Shown here piece by piece: positions 7,316-12,853 of a stretch of DNA of 12,853 nt; position 1 is the first letter of the stretch; each line of letters opens with the position of its first letter. A program made the translations under genes and the position numbers. Under the pieces are notes generated by a model. That model searched no databases and was not told the origin of the DNA. It was given only the letters and a program-made list of their open reading frames with translations. Source of the DNA: DAOTVD01 sp034437075 (GTDB taxonomy: Bacteria; Chloroflexota; Anaerolineae; Aggregatilineales; J027); assembly GCA_034437075.1 (NCBI GenBank), contig DAOTVD010000434.1:1-12853 (forward strand), read 5' to 3'.

Positions 7316-7462
7316 GTAGTGCCTTCTTTTAGTCGGTAGGCTTCGCCCCTGGCGCGGTGTGGGTCTATAGAGGAAAACAGGGTTTGAGAAGCATGAATCA
7401 ACAATTTAACCTAGGCTAACATTCCTGAGTGCATCCGCACATTGAGTTATCACCCGCACAAA

Positions 7463-7478
7463 AGTGACAAATGTCACT
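7463..7478. promoter_or_regulatory. Crp/Fnr-family operator in the divergent cytochrome promoter region
   Basis: AGTGACA-AA-TGTCACT is a perfect 7+2+7 inverted repeat and contains GTGA-N6-TCAC, the general recognition pattern of Crp/Fnr-type dimers. Its centre (7470.5) is about 42.5 nt before the start predicted from the extended -10 at 7498-7506. Class II activators bind at -41.5. It sits between two cytochrome operons and could serve both. Which regulator binds (oxygen, NO, CO or cyclic nucleotide) is unknown. Confidence 0.6.
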
Positions 7479-7497
7479 AGGGCAAGCTGGGAGGGCA

Positions 7498-7506
7498 TGT
7501 TATGGT
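7498..7506 (+). promoter_or_regulatory. Extended -10 promoter (TGTTATGGT) of the rightward cytochrome operon
   Basis: TG-N-TATGGT lies 36 nt before the GTG start at 7542. No -35 hexamer is evident, but the palindromic operator occupies that place, as expected for an activator-dependent promoter. The other promoters proposed on this strand also show TG-N before the -10. Confidence 0.45.
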
Positions 7507-7541
7507 AGATGAAGTGCTGAAAAACTATTGAAAGGCACCGC

Positions 7542-8408
7542 GTGCGCACTCGACATACCGCATTTTTGATGATCGCAATAGCCTGCGCGCTCTTTGCGAT
7601 GGTATGTGTGCAGCAAGCGCAAGCCGCCGCTCCCCCATCTTCTGATTCTGATACATCCGAAATGCATAATCTGAGCGCCGCCGCCATTGCCGAGGCTAAC
7701 CTCGGCTGTATTGGCTGCATCCCGCCCCGAGAGACGCTAGCCCCGCGTGTCGCCGAACCGCTGCACGTGTTGCGCCTGAGCGATAACTGCGAAGGATGCC
7801 ATGAAGAAGGGTTTGTTATCAGTATCACTCTGGCCAGCGATGCCCAAACCGCCCGCGCGCAACTGACGCCCGTGGCCAACGCGCTCGAAGCGCGCTTGGT
7901 GTCGCACGGGGTACAGTACCAGGTGCAACGCCAGGATACGCGCTATCAGCAAGCCCTGGCCGCCTTCCAGACTATGCGCCATACGCTCAATAGCGAATCG
8001 CCGTGGGCCGCGCAAGATATGATCGTCAAGATCAGCGCCGTGTTGGCCATCCTAGAAGCCGAAGCCGAAGCCAGTTTCATCACCGCCCCAGGGAGCAATG
8101 CGCCCGTGACCAACGTCGCGTTGGTGTCGCGGGGCAGTGCGTCCACCTTACTAGGGGCGCTCCAACAATTGACAATCTTCCATGCGTTGCTGACCGTTAT
8201 CTGGTGGGCGGGCGTGGTGTTTGTGTTCGTGGTGGCGCTGAGCGTGCTATATGCCGTTTCGCGGCGTGGCCCGCCCGTCCCCGTTCTGTTTTTTGATATT
8301 GTGTACTCAAGACGATTGTCGCCGATGGCGCAATCGTCTTTTTTGTTGTCCGTGCCCAGTGCAAACCACTGGGTCAAGCACACGTTCACTCATATAACTG
8401 TCCGCTGA
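7542..8408 (+). CDS. Exported membrane-anchored monoheme protein with an extra heme-less CxxC; 3' end doubtful
   Basis: The gene starts at GTG, with AAAGG 7 nt before it, and the frame as read gives 288 residues. A signal peptide covers about 1-28 (ending QAQA). CIGCI at 56-60 is a heme-like motif whose histidine is isoleucine. CEGCH at 83-87 is one true heme site. A soluble region follows, then a membrane helix (about 215-238) and a basic tail SRRG. I do not recognise the family. As first gene before a nonaheme cytochrome it is probably a membrane-anchored redox partner. Oddity: a strong terminator at 8309-8344 lies inside the last part of the frame, and the residues after 251 look non-coding. 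One extra T in the six-T run at 8289-8294 would give a TGA stop straight after F251. The true protein is therefore probably about 251 residues, through a sequencing indel, slippage or recent mutation. Confidence 0.65.
   Translation: MRTRHTAFLMIAIACALFAMVCVQQAQAAAPPSSDSDTSEMHNLSAAAIAEANLGCIGCIPPRETLAPRVAEPLHVLRLSDNCEGCHEEGFVISITLASDAQTARAQLTPVANALEARLVSHGVQYQVQRQDTRYQQALAAFQTMRHTLNSESPWAAQDMIVKISAVLAILEAEAEASFITAPGSNAPVTNVALVSRGSASTLLGALQQLTIFHALLTVIWWAGVVFVFVVALSVLYAVSRRGPPVPVLFFDIVYSRRLSPMAQSSFLLSVPSANHWVKHTFTHITVR
8309..8344 (+). terminator. Strong intrinsic terminator within the apparent 3' end of the 7542 frame
   Basis: AAGACGATTG (8309-8318) pairs perfectly with CAATCGTCTT (8331-8340), and an inner GCC/GGC extends the stem. 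Six T follow directly (8339-8344). This is textbook intrinsic termination, placed 12 nt after the stop codon that a one-T shift would create. It may partly separate transcription of the downstream nonaheme gene. Confidence 0.8.
8355..8373 (+). other. 7-bp hairpin upstream of the nonaheme gene
   Basis: CCCAGTG-caaac-CACTGGG is a perfect inverted repeat with a 5-nt loop. It lies between the terminator and a possible -10 (TATAAC, 8393-8398). It could be an operator for a separate promoter of the next gene or simply structure in the leader. Confidence 0.35.
8393..8398 (+). promoter_or_regulatory. Possible -10 box (TATAAC) before the Ig-domain nonaheme gene
   Basis: TATAAC lies 29 nt before the ATG at 8428 and downstream of the strong terminator. 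The next gene would need its own promoter if termination is efficient. No convincing -35 is seen. Confidence 0.3.
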
Positions 8409-8414
8409 GCGGAC
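8400..8414 (+). other. Leader hairpin abutting the ribosome site of the nonaheme gene
   Basis: GTCCGC-TGA-GCGGAC forms a 6-bp stem with a 3-nt loop that ends just before the GAGGAG ribosome site. It may tune translation or shield the mRNA 5' end. It also contains the TGA that closes the preceding apparent frame. Confidence 0.35.
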
Positions 8415-8427
8415 GAGGAGAAGACTA

Positions 8428-10299
8428 ATGAAACGAGTGACGATCGTAACCCTAATTTGTATCGGTTTGCTGCTGGTATCAGCCGGAACCTATACCGTTG
8501 TGGGGCAGGAAAGTGAAGAGGCCCATGAGCAATTGATCTTCACGACTGCTACCGAAGCCGTTGGCCTTGGCACTTACGTCGCGGCCCAAGCCTATGCGAA
8601 CCCCGCGGGCGAAGACCCAGCCGAACAACCCGTTATCTCCATCATTTTGCCCTACGGCATTTATCCAGCGATGGAAGTTAACGAAATCGAAGATTTTGAA
8701 CAACCCGAACCGACCATCGAAGGCTTCACCTTCGAATGGAGCCTGCTGCCGGCGGAAGGTTCCGAAGCCGAATTGAGCGACGGTAACGTGGCGATCTTCT
8801 TGGCGGACGTAGAAGGCGCCTATGAATTGACGCTGACGGCCACCGACGAAAACGGCAATTCGGGCGAGTCCACCTGGGTCGTATACGCCACCACCTACAC
8901 GGGTGCGGGCCACATGCGCGAGCCGAACGAAGACGACCCCACCCAATGTATCGACTGCCATCAAGATACGATTGATGACTGGGCAGTAACGGCCCATGCC
9001 GACACGTTTATCCGCGCCATCAATGGCGACCTGAGCGAACACTTCCAGGGTGAATGTGTGAGTTGCCACACCACGGGCTACAACAGCCGTTCTACGCAAG
9101 AAAACGGTGGCTTCCATGATATCGCCACCAACGCGGGCTGGATGTTCCCCGAGGAACTGCAAGAAGGCAACTGGGACGCGATGGTTGAGTCGCATCCAGA
9201 AGTCGCCGGTATGGCGAACGTCCAATGTGAATCCTGCCACGGCCCGGGTTATCTGCACACCTACGAAGCCTCGCGCAGCGAATCTATGATCGGCATCGGC
9301 TTGGCCTACGGCACCTGCGCCCAATGTCATAGCGAAGAGCCCTACCTGACCATCCCGCAACAATGGGAAATCAGCGGCCACGCGGACATCAACTCCCGCT
9401 CCTTCACCTACCCCATTGGCGAAGATCGCGGTTCCTGTGTGAATTGCCACAGTGGTGTTGGCTTCTTGGACTTTGCCGCTGGCTTGCCGCAAGAAGAATG
9501 GCGTACAGACTATCAGACCATTACCTGCGCGGTCTGCCACGACCCGCATAATGCCGACAACCCGAATCAGTTGCGCGTCTTTGATGAGATGGTGCTGCCC
9601 AGCGGCCTAGACGTAACCGACGCGGGCGCGTCCGCCACCTGCATGAGCTGCCATAACGCGCGCCGCGATGGCCCGACCGTTGTGCAAGCTGCCTTAGAAG
9701 GTGGCAACTTCGGAACCCCGCATTATTCCACCGGCGCAGAACTGCTGAATGACGCGGGTGGTTATACCTGGGGTGAGACCATGCCCAGCAGCGGCCACGC
9801 TTCTGCGGTTGACAACACCTGTATTGGTTGCCATATGGCGCCCACCGTTGCCGAACAACTCCCCGGTCACGACGAAGTTGGTGAACATACCTTCTCGATG
9901 ACCAGCGAAGACGGCGTAGAAAACATCCAGGCTTGTACGGCATGCCACGACGGCCAAGACAGCTTTGACTTCGACGCCTTCCGTGACTACGACGGCGACG
10001 GCGAAATTGAAACCAACGACGCAGAAATTGAAGGCCTGCGCACCTTGCTCGCAGACGCCATTGTTGAAGCCGGCGTTAACGTTCTGGATCGTCATCCCTA
10101 CTATGAACTTCCTGAAGGCGCCGACGAAAATCTGATGGGCGCTGTTTGGAATCACAAGTTCACCGAGAGCGCTGGCTCGGCGGCGCATAACCTGCGCTAC
10201 ACCGTCGGCTTGCTACAAATCAGCTACGAAAGAGTGGTTGGCGAGCCTGTGCCGAATGGCTTCATCATTGAAGCTAGCGCGGACGCAACAGACGAATAA
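8428..10299 (+). CDS. Secreted nonaheme c-type cytochrome with N-terminal Ig/PKD-like domain
   Basis: This 623-residue exported protein has a signal peptide (1-26). A beta-rich Ig/PKD-like domain (about 65-155) carries FTFEWSLLPAEG and GAYELTLTATDENGN. Nine CxxCH motifs have histidines at 178, 214, 271, 301, 341, 371, 409, 469 and 507. An EF-hand-like loop DYDGDGEIETND (520-531) follows, and AAHNLRYTVGLL near the end repeats the HN-x2-Y-x3-LL motif of the leftward secreted cytochrome. Mature cysteines are all in heme motifs and only one lysine (577) is present. AGGAG stands about 8 nt before the ATG. It is second in the rightward operon and is followed by a terminator. PKD/Ig domains usually act outside the cell in adhesion or protein contacts, so an extracellular electron carrier or surface reductase is inferred. 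The Asp-rich loop probably binds calcium. Substrate is unknown. Confidence 0.88.
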   Translation: MKRVTIVTLICIGLLLVSAGTYTVVGQESEEAHEQLIFTTATEAVGLGTYVAAQAYANPAGEDPAEQPVISIILPYGIYPAMEVNEIEDFEQPEPTIEGFTFEWSLLPAEGSEAELSDGNVAIFLADVEGAYELTLTATDENGNSGESTWVVYATTYTGAGHMREPNEDDPTQCIDCHQDTIDDWAVTAHADTFIRAINGDLSEHFQGECVSCHTTGYNSRSTQENGGFHDIATNAGWMFPEELQEGNWDAMVESHPEVAGMANVQCESCHGPGYLHTYEASRSESMIGIGLAYGTCAQCHSEEPYLTIPQQWEISGHADINSRSFTYPIGEDRGSCVNCHSGVGFLDFAAGLPQEEWRTDYQTITCAVCHDPHNADNPNQLRVFDEMVLPSGLDVTDAGASATCMSCHNARRDGPTVVQAALEGGNFGTPHYSTGAELLNDAGGYTWGETMPSSGHASAVDNTCIGCHMAPTVAEQLPGHDEVGEHTFSMTSEDGVENIQACTACHDGQDSFDFDAFRDYDGDGEIETNDAEIEGLRTLLADAIVEAGVNVLDRHPYYELPEGADENLMGAVWNHKFTESAGSAAHNLRYTVGLLQISYERVVGEPVPNGFIIEASADATDE

Positions 10300-10321
10300 C
10301 CTAACCAACTCGTATGTAAAC

Positions 10322-10340
10322 GGGCGAGCTAGCCTCGCCC
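10322..10340 (+). other. Hairpin GGGCGAG/CTCGCCC after the cytochrome stop codon
   Basis: This is a perfect 7-bp stem with a 5-nt loop, 23 nt after the stop and with no T-run behind it. It probably stabilises the mRNA end or assists the terminator that follows. Confidence 0.4.
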
Positions 10341-10361
10341 CCATAATGACATAGATAGCCC

Positions 10362-10393
10362 AAACCGGGGGACCCATGCCCCCGGTTTTGTTT
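10362..10393 (+). terminator. Intrinsic terminator of the rightward cytochrome operon
   Basis: AAACCGGGGG (10362-10371) pairs with CCCCCGGTTT (10379-10388) around a 7-nt loop, and the downstream sequence TGTTT continues the T-rich tail. It is placed 63 nt after the stop codon. Confidence 0.75.
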
Positions 10394-10438
10394 GGGGGTG
10401 GGGCGCATAATTCAGCGTAGACGATGCCGGGGGGGACC

Positions 10439-10447
10439 TGCTAAGAT
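10439..10447 (+). promoter_or_regulatory. Extended -10 promoter (TGCTAAGAT) for rpmJ
   Basis: TG-N-TAAGAT lies 38 nt before the rpmJ ATG, giving an expected transcript start near 10454. No clear -35 is seen. The preceding terminator means rpmJ needs its own promoter. Confidence 0.4.
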
Positions 10448-10485
10448 ACACCATGCTTTAACGCGATATTCAAGGAGAATACCTC

Positions 10486-10602
10486 ATGAAAGTGCGTGCA
10501 TCTGTGCGCCGCATGTGCAATGATTGCAAATTCGTGCGCCGTAAAGGCCGTTTGTACGTCATCTGCCCCACCAACCCCAAGCACAAACAACGGCAGGGTT
10601 AA
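10486..10602 (+). CDS. rpmJ: 50S ribosomal protein bL36
   Basis: This 38-residue gene, MKVRASVRRMCNDCKFVRRK onward, ends in the highly conserved NPKHKQRQG. The four zinc-ribbon ligands are present: C11, C14, C27 and H33 (CxxC ... C ... H), so this is the zinc-binding form of bL36. The protein sits in the large ribosomal subunit and binds 23S rRNA. AAGGAG lies 8 nt before the ATG. It has its own promoter-like sequence and an intrinsic terminator, so it appears to be a single-gene unit. In most bacteria rpmJ stands between infA and rpsM in the ribosomal operon; here it lies between cytochrome and thiolase genes. It has one residue more than the common 37, with PTN where many have EN. Confidence 0.95.
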   Translation: MKVRASVRRMCNDCKFVRRKGRLYVICPTNPKHKQRQG

Positions 10603-10608
10603 CCCCAC

Positions 10609-10641
10609 AAAGCGAGCATTTCCGCTCGTTTTGTCTTTTTT
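10609..10641 (+). terminator. Intrinsic terminator of rpmJ
   Basis: AAAGCGAGC (10609-10617) pairs with GCTCGTTTT (10624-10632) over 9 bp including one G-T, with a 6-nt loop. TGTCTTTTTT follows. It begins 7 nt after the rpmJ stop codon. Confidence 0.75.
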
Positions 10642-10675
10642 CGCGCTTATTTCCGACCCCCACACGTGCCGGGAA

Positions 10676-10684
10676 TGTTATACT
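10676..10684 (+). promoter_or_regulatory. Extended -10 promoter (TGTTATACT) for the thiolase gene
   Basis: TG-N-TATACT lies 35 nt before the thiolase ATG and after the rpmJ terminator. Expected transcript start is near 10691, leaving a leader of about 29 nt. A -35 hexamer is not apparent. Confidence 0.5.
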
Positions 10685-10719
10685 ATCCACACAACCGAAA
10701 TTAAACGGAGTAATCTTAG

Positions 10720-11901
10720 ATGCGTGAAGCTGTTATTGTCGCGGCGGCCCGCACCGCAGTGGGCAAAGGTAAGCGCGGCACGACGCGCAACGTCCGCTCG
10801 GATGACATGGCCGCAGCCGTTATCAAAGAAGTTATACAACAAACGCAAGGCAAACTAGACCCCGCGCAGATTGACGATGTGGTTATCGGTTGCGCGATGC
10901 CCGAAGGCGCGCAAGGGCTGAACTTCGCGCGCAGTATCGGCATTCTGGCCGATTTACCCGTGGATGTCCCCGCGCAGACGGTCAACCGCTTTTGCGCGAG
11001 TGGCTTGCAAACCATCGCTAGTTCTGCCGAGCGGATCATCGCCAATGGCGCGGATATTATCTTGGCGGGTGGGGCCGAAACCATGAGCCTCGTCCCCATG
11101 ACGGGCTTCCACCTCAGCCCCAATCCGCAACTGTCGGAAGAACGGCCCGGCGTTTATATGAATATGGGCCTAACCGCCGAGCGCGTCGCGCAGGAATTCG
11201 GCATCGCGCGCGCAGACCAGGATGCGTTTGCTATGCAGAGCCATCAGCGGGCGGGGCAGGCGATGCAGGCAGGCAAATTCAAGGATGAAATCGTGCCGAT
11301 TGAGTTCACCGAGGTCGAATTTGTGGATGGCGAGCGCATCGCGCGCACGGTCGTCTTCGACCAAGACGAGCATCTGCGCCCCGACACCAGCCTGGAAGCG
11401 CTGGCCGGGCTAAAGCCCGTCTTCAAACAGGGCGGTTCGGTGACGGCGGGTAATTCTAGCCCGCTGAGCGACGGTGCCGCCGCTGTGCTCATCATGGAAG
11501 CCGAAACCGCCGCCAAGCTGGGCCTAAAACCCCTGGCGCGCTTCGTGGGCTTCAACGCGGCGGGCGTGCCGCCCGAGATCATGGGCATTGGCCCGGTGAA
11601 GGCCGTGCCGCGCGTGCTCGAACGCGCCGGGCTAAGGCTGGATGATGTCGATTTGGTGGAACTGAACGAAGCCTTCGCGGCCCAAGCCTTGGCCGTTATC
11701 CGCGAGCTAGAAATGGACCCCGAGCGCGTCAACGTCAACGGCGGGGCCATTGCGTTGGGGCATCCGCTGGGCTGCACAGGCGCTAAATTGACCGTCCAAC
11801 TCATCAACGAGATGAAACGCCGCAAGAGCAAATATGGCATGGTGACCATGTGTGTCGGTGGCGGACAAGGCGCGGCGGGCTTGTTCGAGAACCTGAATTA
11901 A
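10720..11901 (+). CDS. 3-ketoacyl-CoA thiolase / acetyl-CoA acetyltransferase, FadA-like
   Basis: This is a full-length 393-residue thiolase. The nucleophilic cysteine C92 lies in NRFCASGLQT. Other catalytic marks are NEAFA (317-321), the histidine of GHPLG (H348) and the second cysteine C378 in CVGGGQGAAG. GCAMPEGAQGLNFAR (57-71) is the FadA-type version of the early motif, which favours a beta-oxidation thiolase (3-ketoacyl-CoA plus CoA to acetyl-CoA plus shortened acyl-CoA) over a dedicated biosynthetic acetoacetyl-CoA enzyme. Both directions occur in the family. It acts in the cytoplasm. A GGAG ribosome site lies about 11 nt before the ATG. No fadB partner is adjacent, and it appears monocistronic. 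Its TAA stop overlaps the stop of the convergent antiporter gene. All active-site residues are intact. Confidence 0.92.
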   Translation: MREAVIVAAARTAVGKGKRGTTRNVRSDDMAAAVIKEVIQQTQGKLDPAQIDDVVIGCAMPEGAQGLNFARSIGILADLPVDVPAQTVNRFCASGLQTIASSAERIIANGADIILAGGAETMSLVPMTGFHLSPNPQLSEERPGVYMNMGLTAERVAQEFGIARADQDAFAMQSHQRAGQAMQAGKFKDEIVPIEFTEVEFVDGERIARTVVFDQDEHLRPDTSLEALAGLKPVFKQGGSVTAGNSSPLSDGAAAVLIMEAETAAKLGLKPLARFVGFNAAGVPPEIMGIGPVKAVPRVLERAGLRLDDVDLVELNEAFAAQALAVIRELEMDPERVNVNGGAIALGHPLGCTGAKLTVQLINEMKRRKSKYGMVTMCVGGGQGAAGLFENLN

Positions 11902-12853
11902 GCATCCCCAGCGGGGGCGGTTTGGGGGGCCGTCTCCGCCTGTTTTCGGGCGCGGGTTTTGCGCCAACGCAGCACCGCCGCGACGCTGGGGTCAACCACC
12001 CGCGCTAGCGCCGTCCCCACGATGACCATAATCAGCACATAGGCCGCCGCCAGGGGCACTAGGTCTGGCTCGTTTAGGTTGCTGGTGACGGCCAAGCCTG
12101 CGATGACGATGGAGAATTCGCCGCGCGGCACCATCAACACCCCCGCGCGCCATTGGCCGCGTGTGCCGATACCGCTACGCCGCGCCGCCCACCAGCCCGT
12201 AATAAACTTGGTCGCGACTGTGACGATGCTCAGCAAGATGGCAATCCCCAATACGGGCGGGATAGCGCTCGCGTCGATCTGATAGCCGAAGAACAAGAAG
12301 AAAATCGCTGCGAATAAATCGCGCAGGGGGCTGATGAGCGTCTGCACATGTTCTACCACGGGGTCGGAGAGCGCGATACCCACCAAAAACGCACCCACCG
12401 CCGCCGAGACTTGCAATTCTTGCGCGATGCCCGCCACGACCAAAATCAGCCCTAGGGTCGTCAGCAGCAAATCTTCATCGGCGTAATCCGCGATACTCCG
12501 GCTAAATATATCCCCAAAGCGGATGGCCACCACCAGCACGACCGCCACGGTCGCGATGGCGGCGGTCAGCGACACAACGCCGGACATCACGCCGCCGCCC
12601 ACCAATAACACGACCATCAGCGGCAAGAAGATGGCCATGGTCAAGTCTTCCAGCACCAGGGTCGAGAGGATGACCGGGGTTTCGCGATTGCCCAACCAGT
12701 TGAGGTCGTTCAGCGTTTTGGCGATGACCCCCGAGGATGATACGTAGGTAACGCCGCCCATCAGCAACGCCGCCAGCGGGTCCCAACCTAGCAATAGGCC
12801 GATCATCACGCCCGGCGGAAAATTCAATATCAGGTTGAGGATGCCAAAGGGCA
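11898..12853 (-). CDS. CPA2-type cation:proton antiporter (KefB-like), 5' end outside window
   Basis: About 317 residues are visible and the frame stays open to the right edge, reading PFGILNLI before the TTG at 12827. The gene is therefore cut and that TTG should not be taken as its start. At least eight membrane helices are seen. Family marks are YVSSSGVIAKTL, the acidic LVLEDLTMAIFLPLM in the transport core (an ED variant of the usual QD), SAAVGAFLVGIALSD, FFLFFGYQID and MVPRGEFSIVIAGLA. It should exchange K+ or Na+ for protons across the cytoplasmic membrane. A short polar tail rich in K, R, E, A and P ends the protein. No TrkA-N or TrkA-C regulatory domain is attached, so a separate regulatory subunit may be encoded nearby outside the window. 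About 70-80 N-terminal residues are probably missing. The ion is not readable. Confidence 0.85.
   Translation of the reverse strand, partial: PFGILNLILNFPPGVMIGLLLGWDPLAALLMGGVTYVSSSGVIAKTLNDLNWLGNRETPVILSTLVLEDLTMAIFLPLMVVLLVGGGVMSGVVSLTAAIATVAVVLVVAIRFGDIFSRSIADYADEDLLLTTLGLILVVAGIAQELQVSAAVGAFLVGIALSDPVVEHVQTLISPLRDLFAAIFFLFFGYQIDASAIPPVLGIAILLSIVTVATKFITGWWAARRSGIGTRGQWRAGVLMVPRGEFSIVIAGLAVTSNLNEPDLVPLAAAYVLIMVIVGTALARVVDPSVAAVLRWRKTRARKQAETAPQTAPAGDA

Noticed and set aside
7364..7369. TATAGA as the -10 of the leftward cytochrome operon
   Set aside because: No -35 or TG extension lies at the right distance. Other weak candidates such as TGTTAGCCT are equally possible, so no single promoter can be supported.
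7393..7419. Tiny ORF MNQQFNLG in the divergent cytochrome control region, as a possible leader peptide
   Set aside because: It has only eight codons, no clear ribosome site and no attenuator structure with it. Chance is sufficient.
7406..7419. Imperfect palindrome TTAACCTAGGCTAA as a second operator
   Set aside because: It has one mismatched base pair, is AT-rich at the ends and has no recognised regulator pattern. It is too weak beside the nearby Crp/Fnr-type site.
8479..9549. 356-codon open frame on the minus strand opposite the nonaheme cytochrome
   Set aside because: The sense strand has nine ordered CxxCH motifs and a signal peptide. The antisense product has none of the marks of a real protein.
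12825..12827. TTG at 12827 as the start of the antiporter
   Set aside because: The frame stays open to the window edge and the visible part lacks the first helices of the family, so the real start is outside.

Overview
This 12.85 kb GC-rich window has the look of a bacterium of the Chloroflexota type. That assignment is an inference from gene content and overall style, and no rRNA or other marker settles it. There are ten protein genes, one of them (rpmJ) very short, and both end genes are cut by the window edge. No tRNA, rRNA, CRISPR array or transposase was seen.

Left part (1-4250). The 3' end of a thioredoxin-like gene (CGTC motif) meets, stop codon on stop codon, a minus-strand operon for surface glycan synthesis. 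Read in its own direction, that operon holds a perosamine-synthase-like PLP aminotransferase, a large polytopic membrane protein resembling GT-C glycosyltransferases, a GT2 enzyme like dolichyl/polyprenyl-phosphate mannose synthases, and a small CapF-type cupin. The genes overlap or nearly touch, and a TATAAT box lies just upstream of the first.

Intergenic stretch 4251-4587. It is unusually full of symmetry: a short-loop hairpin, a perfect 16-bp palindrome, and a 175-bp segment bounded by 10-bp terminal inverted repeats and TTA direct repeats. That segment contains two GC-rich palindromes centred on GAATTC. It looks like a small non-autonomous mobile element or a dispersed repeat.

Centre (4588-10299). 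This is a divergent cluster of exported c-type cytochromes. Leftward are a 9-heme secreted protein and a 9-heme protein held by a C-terminal membrane helix, translationally coupled by an 8-nt overlap. Rightward are a membrane-anchored protein with one CxxCH plus one heme-less CxxC, then a 9-heme protein with an N-terminal Ig/PKD-like domain and a calcium-loop motif. Together they carry 28 CxxCH sites. The shared intergenic region has a Crp/Fnr-type operator (GTGA-N6-TCAC) placed almost exactly as a class II activator site in front of an extended -10 promoter. The three nonaheme proteins have almost no lysine once exported. The likely job is electron transfer across or outside the cytoplasmic membrane, probably switched by a redox, gas or nucleotide signal. 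Donor and acceptor are unknown.

Right part (10300-12853). Terminators follow the cytochrome operon. Then come an isolated rpmJ (ribosomal protein bL36) with its own promoter and terminator, a FadA-type thiolase gene, and a CPA2-type cation:proton antiporter running in from the right edge. The last two again meet with overlapping stop codons.
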